This document shows, one piece after another, positions 43,469-54,761 of a DNA stretch of 64,000 nucleotides (positions are counted from its first letter, which is position 1; each line of letters opens with the position of its first letter). Below the pieces are notes generated by a model, which worked only from the letters and a program-made list of their open reading frames with translations, was not told the DNA's origin and did no database searches. The position numbers were made by a program, and so were the translations under genes. Origin of the DNA: Aegilops tauschii subsp. strangulata (lineage: Eukaryota > Streptophyta > Magnoliopsida > Poales > Poaceae); assembly GCF_002575655.3 (NCBI RefSeq), contig NC_053036.3, forward strand, positions 643,024,736-643,088,735, written 5' to 3'.

Positions 43469-46383
43469 AGCATCCCCAAGCTTAATTCCTACTCATCCTC
43501 GAGTAGGTAAATGATAAAAACATAATTTTTGATGTGGAATTCTACCTAGCATAATTCTCAATGTAATTTTCTTTATTGTGGCATAATTGTTCAGATCCAA
43601 ATGATTCAAGATAAAAATCCTTAAAATATAAAAATAGTAATACTTCAAGCATACTAATAAGTGATCATGTCTTATCAAAATAGCATAGCCAAAGAAATCT
43701 TATCCCTACAAAATCATATAGTTAGGCCATGCTTCATTTCTATTACACACAATACTCCCATCATGCACAACCCCGATGACAAGCCGAGCAATTGGTTCAT
43801 ACTTTTTAACGCGCTTCAGCTTTTTTCACTCTTACACAATACATGAGCGCAAGCCATGGACATAGCACTATATGTGGTATATGGTGGTGGTTGTGAGGAC
43901 AAAAAAAGGGAAGACAGTCTCACATCAACTAGGCGTATCAACGGGCTATGGAGATGCCCATTAATAGATATCAATGTGAGTGAGTAGGGATTGCCATGTA
44001 ACGGATGCACTAGAGCTATAAATATATGAAAGCTCAACAAAAGAAACTAAGTGGGTGTGCATCCAACTTGCTCGCTCACGAAGACCTAGGGCATTTTGAG
44101 GAAGCCCATCATTGGAATATACAAGCCAAGTTCTATAATGAAAAATTCCCACTAGTATATGAAAGTGACAACATAGGAGACTCTCTATCATGAAGATCAT
44201 GGTGCTACTTTGAAGCACAAGTGTGGAAAAAAAGATAGTAACGTTGTCCCTTCTCTCTTTTCTCTCATTTTTTTCTTTTTTTCGGTGGGCTTCTTTGGCC
44301 TCTTATATATATATATATATATGTGTATATATATATATTTTTTTTTTCTTTTTTTCTTTTTAAAAAAAAATCCGAAGTCTCATCCCGACTTGTGGGGGAA
44401 TCATAGTCTTCATCATCCTTTCCTCACTTGGGACAATGCTCTAATAATGAAGATCATCACACTTTTATTGATTTACAACTCAATAATTACAACAATACTT
44501 AGAACAAAATATGACTACGTGAATGCCTCCAGCGGTGTACCGGGATATGCAATGAATCAAGAGTGACATGTATGAAAAATTGTGAAGGTGGCCTTGCCAC
44601 AAATACGATGTCAACTACATGATCATGCAAAGAGCAATATGACAATGATGGGGCATGTCATGATAAACGCAACGGTGGAGAGTTGCATGGCAATATATCT
44701 CAGAATGGCTATGGAAATGCCATTATAGGTAGGTATGGTGGCTGTTTTGAGGAAGGTAAATGTTGGGTGCATGATACCGGCGAAGGTTGCGCGGCATAAT
44801 AGAGGCTAGCCAAGTGGAAGGGTGAATGTGCGTATATCCATGGACTCACATTAGTCATAAAGAACTCATATACTTATTGCAAAAGCTTATTAGCCCTCGA
44901 AGCAAAGTACTACTACGCATGCCCCTAGAGGGATAGATTGGTAGGAAAAGACCATCACTCGTCCCCGACCGCCACTCATAAGGAAGACAATTAAAAGAGC
45001 ACTCCATACAACAAATTTGTCAACTTTTACCATACGTGCATGCTACGGGACTTGCCAACTTCAACACAAGTATTTTTCAATTTCATAATTACCCAGTAGC
45101 ATGACTCTAACATTTCCACCTTTATATCTCAAAACAATTATCAAGCATCAAATTGATAATAGTGTTTAATGCACTTTCTATGATAGTTTTTATTATACCC
45201 AACTCGGATGTTCATCATTCTAGGACCAATTTTATAACCATAGCAAATACCATGCTGTTCTAAAAGAATCTCAAAATAATATAAGTGAAGCTTGAGAGAT
45301 CAAGAATTTCTTCAAAATAAAGCCACCGCCGTGCTCTAGAAAATATAAATGAAGCACATAGAGCAAAATTATCTAGCTCAAAAGATATAAGTGAAGCACA
45401 AAGAGTATTCTAATAAATTCCTATCATGTGGGTTTATCCCAAAAGGTGTGTAAAGCAAGGATGATTGTGGTAAACTAAAAAGCAAAGACTCATATCATAC
45501 AAGACGCTCTAAGCAAACCACATATCATGTGGTGAATAAAAATATAGCTCCAAGTAAAGTTACCGATAGACGAAGACGAAAGAGGGGATGCCTTCCGGGG
45601 CATCCCCAAGCTTAGGCTTTTGGTTATCCGTGAATATCTTGGGGTGCCATGGGCATCCCCACGCTTAGGCTCTTGCCAATCCTTGTTCCATAATCCATCA
45701 AATCTTTACCCAAAACTTGAAAACTTCACAACACAAAACTTAACAGAAATCTCGTAAGCTCTGTTAGCGAAAGAAAACAAAACACCACTTCAAGGTACTG
45801 TACTGAACTCATTCTTTATTTATATTGGTGTTAAACCTACTGTATTCCAACTTCTCTATGGTTTATAAACTATTTTACTAGCCATAGATTCATCAAAATA
45901 AGCAAACAACACACGAAAAACAGAATCTGTCAAAAACAGAACTGTCTGTAGTAATCTGTAACTAACGCAAACTTCTGGAACTCAAAAAATTATACCAAAA
46001 TAGGACGACCTAGATAATTTTATTATTGATCTACTGAAATTAGAATCAGTATTTTATCACGTTCTGGTGATTTTAAACAATTTTTTTCGTGAACAGAAAG
46101 TTTCTGGAATTTTCAGCAAGATCAAATAACTATCGTCCAAGAAGATCCTATAGGTTTAACTTGGCACAAACACTAATTAAAACATAAAAACACATCTAAA
46201 CAGAAGGTAGATGAAATATTTATTACTAAACAGAAGCAAAAACAAAAATAAAATAAAATTGGGTTGCCTCCAACTAGCGCTATTGTTTAACGCCCCAAGC
46301 TAGGCATAAAAGCGAGGATAGATCTAAGTAGTGCCCTCATTGGCACTTAATTCTTCAATAGAGCACTTATAATCCTTAGGAGT
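43469..46383 (-). other. Non-coding internal part of the nested element
   Basis: AT-rich, without domains. It holds a TA microsatellite (about 44306-44338) and short repeats GGGGCATCCCCAAGCTTAGGC near 45600 and 45655 on the plus strand, related to the AAGCTTGGGGATGCC motif of the outer element. Confidence 0.7.
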
Positions 46384-47262
46384 TTATTTCTTTATAGCAA
46401 TGAATAAACTCCTAGGCAAGAAATCAAGAAATTCGTTTGTGGCAAAAGGTTCCTTTACGATAGAGAGACAATTGGGGTGAACACTTATTGATTTGAGGTC
46501 CGCATTTTCCTTACTAGAAGATTCACCCTTATTTTTAGGAACATAAATAAATTTGGTAGTTTTGGGAGGAGCAGTTGGAGTATTTTTCACGGAGGAAAAT
46601 GCAGAACCTAAATTAGTAATAATATCTTCAAGTTTACCAATTCTTAAAGAATCTAGATTTATTCTTTCGTTAACTATGGGTTCTTTCTCCTTAAGATTTT
46701 TCAAAGTAACTCCAACCCTAGACCCATATTGGGTAATTTGGTTGTTGATCTTTTTATCCAAATTTTCAATCAACTCAACAGTGGCAACTTTATTTTCAAT
46801 AATTTCAAGCCTTTGCATCACATGTTCTAGAGTTAAAACAGTCCCATTAACCAAGAGATGAGGTGGACCAAACAAATCCAACATAGCATTATAAGCATCA
46901 AACGTATGACTATCCAAAAAATTCCCTCCAGTAATGGTATCAAGAATGCATCTATTCCAAGGAGTAATGTCTACATAAAAATTGCGAAGAAGAACGGAAG
47001 TAGAAAGCTTCCTAGTAGATCTATTTTGAGCATTGCAAATTCTATGCCAAGCATCTTTTAGATTTTCTCCCTCCCTTTGCTTAAAATTAAGAACTTCATG
47101 TTCGGGAGTAATAACGAGGATAGGAGGACTAGCCATGACAACGAAGATAAACGATCTAACAAACGAGCAAACAAAAAGGCAAGCGAAAAAGAGAGGAGAT
47201 TGGGAAAGAGAGGGCGAATAAAACGGTAAGGGTGAAGTGGGGGAGAGGAAAACGAGAGGCAA
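46384..47262 (-). CDS. Gag-like protein of the nested element
   Basis: An uninterrupted frame of 292 residues. The first about 40 are hydrophobic and may be leader noise. The likely start is the internal MASPPILVITPEHEVLNF at about residue 43. The core KQREGENLKDAWHRICNAQ and LRNFYVDITPWNRCILDTITGG matches Gypsy/Athila-like gag proteins (gag forms the particle that packages element RNA). A coiled-coil-like region (LEHVMQRLEIIENKVATVEL) follows, then a basic and Ser-rich tail. No zinc knuckle and no protease are fused to it. The frame is intact, unlike the gag of the outer element. Confidence 0.75.
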   Translation of the reverse strand: MPLVFLSPTSPLPFYSPSLSQSPLFFACLFVCSFVRSFIFVVMASPPILVITPEHEVLNFKQREGENLKDAWHRICNAQNRSTRKLSTSVLLRNFYVDITPWNRCILDTITGGNFLDSHTFDAYNAMLDLFGPPHLLVNGTVLTLEHVMQRLEIIENKVATVELIENLDKKINNQITQYGSRVGVTLKNLKEKEPIVNERINLDSLRIGKLEDIITNLGSAFSSVKNTPTAPPKTTKFIYVPKNKGESSSKENADLKSISVHPNCLSIVKEPFATNEFLDFLPRSLFIAIKK

Positions 47263-47364
47263 ATGGGAAATAATGTAATGCGAGGGAGATGAGTTTGTGA
47301 TGGGTACTTGGTATGTCTTGACTTGAGCGAAGACCTCCCCGGCAACGGTGCCAGAAATCCTTCT

Positions 47365-48919
47365 TGCTACGACTTGAGCTTGCGTTGGTTTTCCTTGAAG
47401 AGGAAAGGGTGATGCAGCACAGTAGCGTAAGTATTTCCCTCAGTTTTTGAGAACCAAGGTATCAATCCAGTAGGAGGCTACTCAAAAGTCCCACGCACCT
47501 ACACAAACAAACAAGAACTCGCAACAACCGCAATGAAGGGGTTGTCAATCCCTTCACGGCCACTTGCGAAAGTGAGATCTGATAGAGATTATATGATAAG
47601 ATAATATTTTTGGTATTTTTGTGATATAGATTGGAAAAGTAAAAGATGCAAATAAAAGTAGATTGAAAGGTTATATGATAAAAGATAGACCCGGGGACCA
47701 TAGGTTTCACTAGTGGCTTCTCTCAAGATAGCATAAGTGTTACGGTGGGTGAACAAATTACTGTCGAGCAATTGATAGAAAAGCGAATAATTATGAGATT
47801 ATCTAGGCATGATCATGTATATAGGCATCACGTTCGTGACAAGTAGACCGAAACGATTCTGCATCTACTACTATTACTCCACACATCGACCGCTATCCAG
47901 CATGCATCTAGAGTATTAAGTTCATAAAGAACAGAGTAATGCATTAAGAAAGATGACATGATGTAGAGGGATAAACTGATGCAATATGATATAAACCCCA
48001 TCTTTTTATCCTCGATGGCAACAATACAATACGTGCCTTGCTGCCCCTGCTATCACTGGGAAAGGACACCGCAAGATTGAACCCAAAGCTAAGCACTTCT
48101 CCCATTGCAAGAAAGATCAATCTAGTAGGCCAAACCAAACTGATAATTCGAAGAGACTTGCAAAGATAACTTAATCACACATAAAAGAATTCAGAGGAGA
48201 TTCAAATATTTCTCATAGATAAACTTGATCATAAACCCACAATTCATCGGATCTCGACAAACACACCGCAAAAAGAGTTACATCGAATAGATCTCCAAGA
48301 AGATCGAGGAGAACTTTGTATTGAGATTCAAAGAGAGAGAAGAAGCCATCTAGCTAATAACTATGGACCCGAAGGTCTGTGGTAAACTACTCACAACTCA
48401 TCGGAAGGGCTATGGTGTTGATGTAGAAGCCCTCCGTGATCGATTCCCCCTCCGGCGGAGCGCCGGCGAAGGCTCCAAGATGGGATCTCGCGCATACAGA
48501 AGGTTACGGCGGTGGAAATAGTTTTTCGTGGTCGCTTCTAATGTTTTCGGGGTACATGGGTATATATAGGAGGAAGAAGTAGGTCGGTGGACGCTCGAGG
48601 GGCCCACGAGACAGGGGGGCGCGCCCTCCACCCTCGTGGCCGCCTCATTTGTTTCTTGACTTCCACTCCAAGTCCTCTGGATCACGTTTGTTCCAAAAAG
48701 ATCGCTCCCGAAGGTTTCATTCCGTTTGGACTCCGTTTGATATTCCTTTTCTTCGAAACACTGAAATAGGAAAAAAACAGCAATTTGAGCTGGGCCTCCG
48801 GTTAGTAGGTTAGTCCCAAAAATGATATAAAGGTGTAAAGTAAAGCCCATAAACATCCAAAACAGGTAATATAATAGCATGGAACAATCAAAAATTATAG
48901 ATACGTTGGAGACGTATCA
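47365..48919 (-). repeat. 5' LTR of the nested element
   Basis: 1555 bp. On the minus strand a TATATATACCCATG box (about 48558-48571) is a TATA candidate. Confidence 0.9.
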
Positions 48920-48924
48920 GGGAC

Positions 48925-50244
48925 AAGCCACCAAGGCGCGCCAGGAGGCCCAGGCTCATCCTGGTGGGTTGTGCCCACCTCGGGTGCCCCCCGGACTGCC
49001 TCTTTGCTCTATAAATACCCCAATATTCCAGAAACCCTAGGGGAGTCGAAGAAATATTCAATCAGCCTCCGCAGAGTCCAGAACCACCAGATCTAATCTA
49101 GACACCATCACGGAGGGGTTCACCACTTCCATTGGTGCCTCTCCGATGATGCGTGAGTAGTTCTTTGTAGACCCACGGGTCCATAGTTAGTAGCTAGATG
49201 GCTTCCTCTCTCTCTCTCTTGATTATCAATACAATGGTCTCTTGGAGATCCATATGATGTAAGTCTTTTGGCGGTGTGTTTGTTGGGATCCGATGAACTT
49301 TGTGTTTATGATCAGATCTATATTTTTATCCATGAAAGTCATTTGAGTCTTCTTTGATCTCTTATATGCATGATTGCTTATAGCCTCGTATATCTTCTCC
49401 AATATTTGGGTTTTGTTTGGCCACCTTGATCTATTTATCTTGCAATGGGAAGAGGTGCTTTGTGGTGGGTTCGATCTTACGGTGGTTGATCCCAGTGACA
49501 GAAAGGGAACCAACACGTATGTATCGTTGCTACTAAGGATAACAAGATGAGATCGATATCTTCCACAATAGATAAACGGATCTCGTCTACATCATGTCAT
49601 CGTTCTTATTGCATTACTCCGTTTTCTCGTGAACTTAATACACTAGATGCATGCTGGATAGCGGTCGATCTGTGGAGTAATAGTAGTAGATGCAGGCAGG
49701 AGTCGGTCTACTAATATTGGACGTGATGCCTATATAATGATCATTGCCTGGATATCGTCATGATTATTTGAAGTTCTATCAATTGCCCAACAGTAATTGT
49801 TCTCCCACTGTTTGCTACTTTTCTCGAGAGAAGCCACTAGTGAAACCTACGGCCCCCGGGTCTATTTTCATCATATTTGCCTTGCGATCTACTTTTTCCT
49901 TGCGTTTATTTTCAGATCTATTAAACCAAAAATACAAAAATACCTTGCTGCAATTTATTCTTATTTATTTTATTTGGCGTTCGATCTACCAATCTACTAC
50001 AAATTTACCTCACGTGCTTTGCCTATCTTGAGGCGCCATACCCCGAAAGGGATTGACAACCCCTTTAACACGTCGGGTTGCGAGGTGTTGTTCTTTGTGT
50101 GCAGGGGCTGTTTGCATTGTGTTGCTTGGTTCTCCTACTGGTTCGATAACCTTGGTTTCATATCTGAGGGAAATACCTACCGCCGCTGTGCTGCATCATC
50201 CTTTCCTCTTTGGGGAAATACCGCCGTAGCTTCAAGCGACATCA
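48925..50244 (+). repeat. 3' LTR of the outer element, second part
   Basis: It continues the LTR from AAGCCACCAAGGCGCGCCAGG to AGCGACATCA, matching 35533-36849 of the 5' LTR. The CTATAAATACCCC box recurs at about 49010. Confidence 0.9.
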
Positions 50245-50530
50245 TAGCTATGGCACCGAAACACCGCACGGGCCCTCATGCATGTGTGAAAGTGTTGTGG
50301 CATGAGTAGATGCCCTTCCTGGGCTCCTGGGTGTGGCCCCCCTCCATGGACGGCAGTGCCATTGTCACTTGGAGGGGGGAATCATGCGCATCGGGTCGAG
50401 CGAGCGAATCTAGTGGCTGGTTTGGTCTAGACCATGTTCGGGGATGTTGCTATGGGCTGACCTATCGCAACCAGGTGGAAGAGTCCACTGGTCAAAGCCC
50501 GCCCGAGGAAAGTCAACAGGCTAGCTCATC
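50245..50530. repeat. CACTA-internal satellite, partial monomer between Gypsy-like element and LINE
   Basis: It runs from TAGCTATGGCACCGAAACA to GGCTAGCTCATC, at the end of which the LINE enters. Motifs are in the same order as in the other monomers. Confidence 0.85.
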
Positions 50531-50763
50531 TTTTTTGAATATAAACAGTAGGGTAAAACCCCACTGCAACTTTTATTAATAATTAAAGAACAAGAAAGGT
50601 CCTGTGAGTGGCTTGAGCCAAGCCCCCACTAGAGAAAGCAAAAAACAAAAGAAAACTAAAAAAGAAACTAGGAAAAAATAGAAATCTAAGAAAAGAACAA
50701 CCTATAGAAATCTAAGAAAAGAACTACCTATAGAACCAGGAACACCTAAGAAGCAAAGGATAA

Positions 50764-51186
50764 TTACAACATAGCATCCAGCCATACAAAGAACTGTCTG
50801 TCATATTTCTGCTTCATTATGTGCTTAAGAAGTTTTAGTTCCTCCTTCAAGATGAATTTCCATCCTTGAAATGAGGGAGCAATATTTTCAAAAATCTTAT
50901 TGTTTCTGGTTATCCAAATGGCCCATGATCCAAGTATAATTATTTCCATAAAGAATGGGTAATTGAGTTTATCCTTCAGGTCTTGGAAAGCTTCTAATAC
51001 TAACAGATTTGGTGTTCTTGTGGGACAAATATAGTTCCAGCATTGCTGCGCAAATGGACATCCCCAAAAAAGATGATGCAATGTTTCCTCCTGTTGACAG
51101 TCCCTTACTGCACAATTGTAAGCTTCAAGTTCAAAGCTCTTTCTCCTGAGCAGGTTTCTTGTGTTAACTCTATCATGTAACAGCAT
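50764..51186 (-). pseudogene. LINE RT C-terminal zinc-binding (zf-RVT) domain
   Basis: CAVRDCQQEETLHHLFWGCPFA is the C-x(n)-C..H..H..C pattern of the zf-RVT domain, followed by IPLGSWAIW-like helices and a stop at 50764. It is separated from the RT core by stops near 51300 and 51430. Confidence 0.75.
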
Positions 51187-51438
51187 CCAGAAAAAGACAT
51201 TATGCTTTGGCTGACATGGGCTCTTCCAAATCCAGTTAAAGTGAGGTGGTGTTTGTTTATGTCCAATCAGAACATTGTATGCTTTGATTAAGGAATAGTA
51301 TTCATTCCCCCAAATTTAACTCCAAGTGTCCAGAGCATCCAGAAATTCAGATTGCCTCAAAGATATGCAAATATCCTCCATTCGTAAGAACTCATCATAA
51401 GCTTGTGTTGTCAAAGGCAAATGGAATAAATCTTGAAG

Positions 51439-52820
51439 TTATTCAGTGTGAACCACTTGATGGACATTTACTGCGGGATTCTTGACAAAAGAGTGCAGGT
51501 GATGAAATTTTTGTTTAAGAACTGACTGGTGCCATAAATAATCCCAAAAAGAGCACTTTTCCCAATCTCCCACATTACATCTTGCCAGTGCTTTAAACTG
51601 ATCAATGAGTGCCAGATTGGATTTCCACCAGAAGGAGCCAATCATTGTGTCTCCAGGAAGCTTCCCATCACTGTAATAAGTCTCCCAAATTAGGTTAACC
51701 TAGGGTATGTCATGTTTGTTGAAGAACTTTTGTAAGTTTTTCATGAGAAGGGTTTTGCTATGAGTATAGATATCTAAGACTCCTAACCCTCCTTGGTTTT
51801 TGGGCCTACAGACAGTGTGCCAAGCTACCATTGCAGGTCTTCTGTCTTCCAGATCAGGACTTCTCCAAAGACAGTGCCTTAAGTATTTTATAATCTGCTT
51901 CTTAATTGTGATTGTTATGTCCAAGCAGGTCATGAAAAATACTGAAAGAGATGCAAGGACTGATTTAACTAGTAGTAGCCTTCCTGCCTAAGTCATGAAG
52001 GATGAAATTCCAACCAGTCTTTTAGCAATTCTGTTGACCAAAGGTAAGCATTGTTCAACAGTTGGCTTGTAAATTCCCAATGGTAGACCCATGTAAGTGA
52101 ATGGAAAATGCCCTCTAGTACATTGGAGAGTGTTCGTAAAAAGATCTACTCTCTCTTCAGCAATATTGACAGGTACCATGATTGATTTGCCATAATTGAC
52201 TTTAAGACCAGTTGATGAAGCAAATGTGTTTAGTAAAGCTTTGAGGCAAATGAGCTACCTAGCATCTGCTTGCATAATAACCAGTGTCATCAGCATATTG
52301 GACTATTGGAAAGTCAGGCAAGAGTTGACTTGTAGTGCAGTAGTGATTAAATTCAATCTCATGGATTTATTTAGTATAGATTGCAAAAGATCGGCAGCCA
52401 GCACAAAAATTAGAGGGGAATATGGATCACCCTGTCTTACTCCTTTTTTGATATAGAATTTTTTTCCAGGCACACCATTTAACATGACAGGTGAAGATGC
52501 AGAAGTGAACAATAGATGCATCCAAGAAATCCATTTTTCACCAAATCCCTTTGCTCTAAAAATGTCAATGATTGCTTGATGTTCAATTGTGTCAAAGGCT
52601 TTTTCAAAATCCAATTTGATAACTAACATTTCCTCCTTTGACTTGTGGCATTGATGGATATATTCATAGGCCCACCCTAGACAATCTTGAATTACTCTGT
52701 CTTTGAGGAAACCATACTGATTAATGTGTACCATTTTTAGAATTACTTTCTACAATCTGTTGCCCAACAGTTTTGTGATGATTTTCAGTACACCATTGAG
52801 CAAATAAATTTGTCTGAAGT
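51439..52820 (-). pseudogene. LINE reverse transcriptase core, frameshifted
   Basis: At 52734-52303 the frame has INQYGFLKDRVIQDCLGWA, IKLDFEKAFDTIEHQA (catalytic Asp in block A) and GVRQGDPYSPLIFVLAADLL. It ends before the catalytic YADD. IVQYADDTGYYASRC lies in the adjacent frame near 52265-52310, showing a frameshift just before it. MGLPLGIYKPTVEQC (52100) and RPKNQGGLGVLDI (51790) are the thumb segments further on, in other frames. Confidence 0.8.
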
Positions 52821-54433
52821 CATTTGGGGACAGTGGCACTTCCTTTTTTGGAATCATTGTGATAAAAAGAAGTGTTTATGCTTTCTAGATCCACATTACC
52901 AGCATGTTTGGCCATTATAAGAGCAGTAACATCGCCCTTAATAATATCCCAGCAATTTTTGATGAACTCATTATTAAAACCATCAGGACCTGGAGATTTA
53001 TCAGTGGGTAGGTTTTTTACCACATCATCAATTTCCTCTTGAGTGAATGGGTTTTCCAAGTCCAGGAACACTTGTGGGTCTACTTGATGATCATAAAGGT
53101 CATTTAGATCAAAATGCATTGTATGTCCAGTAGATTGACCCAGTCTTTTTTTGAATGCTTCCCATAAAATAGCAGCTTTTCCTTCATGTTCAGTAACTTC
53201 AACCTGATCCTCATTGAGCAGCATTGCAATTTTATTATGCCTGTGATTGATGGTGGCTTTGGTATGAAAGAATTTTGTGTTTTCATCCCCAAATTTAACT
53301 CCTTTGATTTTTCCTCCCTTCTTCCAGTAGATTTTCTGATTATTTAACACTGTTAGCAAGGTTTCCTTAAGAATGGTTCTACAGTTACTTTCAAAGTCAG
53401 ATAGATCTCTATATTCCTCAATGAAGTCCCAAAGAAATATACACTCATTTAATTCTTCAATCTGCTTCTTTAGGCAAGACAAGCTTTTAGCCCATAATTT
53501 TAGAGCACTTCTAAGGTTTTTAAACTTGGCATTGACCTTCTTAGCATGATCTGTGAAACCCACTGGAATGTTCCATGCAACCTGGACCACCTGTTTGAAA
53601 GAGTTGTGCTTGAGCCAGTAATTCTCAAATCTAAAGACCTTGGATTTTGGAATAGTTGTGCCAATTTTAATCATACATGGCAAATGATCTGAAATAGGCT
53701 TTGCCATCGGCAGTGCAGAAGAGTCAGGATAACTAGTCATCCAGGCAGCTGATGTAAAAAACCAGTCCAACTTCTCAAGCAGTGGATTGTCCTGCATGTT
53801 GCTCCAACTAAATTGCCTTCCTTTCAGTGGTAGTTCAATCAACCCAAGATTGCTTATTGCTTCATTAAATAGTAACATGTCATTTACATCTCCTCCAGGT
53901 ATATTTCTGTCTTCAGGTGATCTGATGAAGTTGAAGTCTCTCATTATAATCCAATCCACATCAATAGGCATTTGAATGTTGCCAAACCAGTCAATAAATT
54001 TAATCTTATCCTCGTGGTTGCAAGGTCCATAGATATTTGTGAGAATCCAAGTCTTAGAAGAAGAGTTGCAGGTAAATTGAATTGATAGGGAGAATTTCTT
54101 CTGGAAAATCATTTCACCTGTGAACATAGTGCCATTCCAAGCTGTGAGAATGCCTCCAGATGCCCCAATGGATGGTAGGTATTCAAATTTATTAAATCTT
54201 TGTGGACAGAAGTTCTGAATATAAGCCAGGTCAAAGTTTTCTCTCTTAGTTTCTTGGAAGCAAATAATCCCAGCAACACTTTCTTCAATTTTCTGTCTGA
54301 TTGCTAGCCATTTATCAGAAGCATTAATTCCTCTAACATTCCAGTTTAAAATGTTCCATGATATGTTATTATTCATTGTGAAACCAATGTTTTTCAACAC
54401 TAGTACCAAAGACCATCCTTTGGTAATTGCCAC
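52820..54433 (-). pseudogene. LINE endonuclease plus start of reverse transcriptase
   Basis: A 537-residue frame with the AP-endonuclease fold: ILNWNVRGINASDKW, CFQETKRENFD (metal-binding Glu), GGILTAWNG, IYGPCNHEDK, IMRDFNFIRSPEDRN (family usually GDFN; here R replaces G) and PISDHLPCM (catalytic His). The RT begins at LPTDKSPGPDGFNNEFIK and ends in a stop at 52820. The endonuclease nicks target DNA to prime reverse transcription. The first about 20 residues are probably outside the original start. Confidence 0.85.
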
Positions 54434-54761
54434 AAACTGTGAGAGTGTTAAATTGTAAGCAACCTAGCTCAATCTTAGAATAACAAAAGTTTTCCTCCCA
54501 CAACACATTGCAACGAGAGATAACTAGAAGTGCTTTCAGGAAGAAGCTGAGCAAAACCAGTATTTTCCAATAGACACCCAATCCATAAGTCATACAAAGC
54601 AGATAATGCACCAAGTAACAAAAGGGGCCACTTTAGGCACACACCCATAAGCTTACATTGTCTGATTTGCAACATCCAAGCAAACATAAGATAGACAACC
54701 CACACATAAATGAAAATCAACATTATGGCACTTTGACAGGTACTAAGTGACATGATCATCA

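Larger units (their letters stand above)
41900..48919 (-). mobile_element. Second Gypsy-like element nested in the LTR of the first, opposite orientation
   Basis: The TSD GGGAC is perfect (41895-41899 and 48920-48924). On the minus strand the 5' LTR is 48919-47365 and the 3' LTR 43468-41900; both start TGATACGTCTCC and end AAGNCGTAGCA. The PBS-like match TGGCACCGTTGCCGGGGA is at 47353-47336. A gag-like frame is at 47262-46384 and nothing else codes. A purine-rich AGGAATTAAGCTTGGGGATGCT lies just before the 3' LTR. At 7.0 kb with two full LTRs and a perfect TSD it is structurally complete but non-autonomous. Confidence 0.9.
35254..50244 (+). mobile_element. Non-autonomous Gypsy-like LTR retrotransposon, itself split by a second one
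   Basis: The target-site duplication TAGCT lies at 35249-35253 and 50245-50249. The 5' LTR is 35254-36849; its start TCATGCG is mutated from TGATACG. PBS-like TGGCGCCGTTGCCGGGGA is at 36861-36878. A gag-like frame (37068-37649) and a protease-like frame (38534-39007) follow, then about 2.5 kb without coding, a purine-rich AATTAAGCTTGGGGATGC (41598-41615) and the 3' LTR (41616-41899 plus 48925-50244). Without the nested element it is about 8.0 kb. No RT, RNase H or integrase was found, so it must depend on another element's enzymes. Confidence 0.88.

Noticed and set aside
44306..44338. TA-rich stretch as a possible origin or scaffold-attachment site
   Set aside because: It is a simple TA microsatellite inside a retrotransposon; nothing else supports a function.
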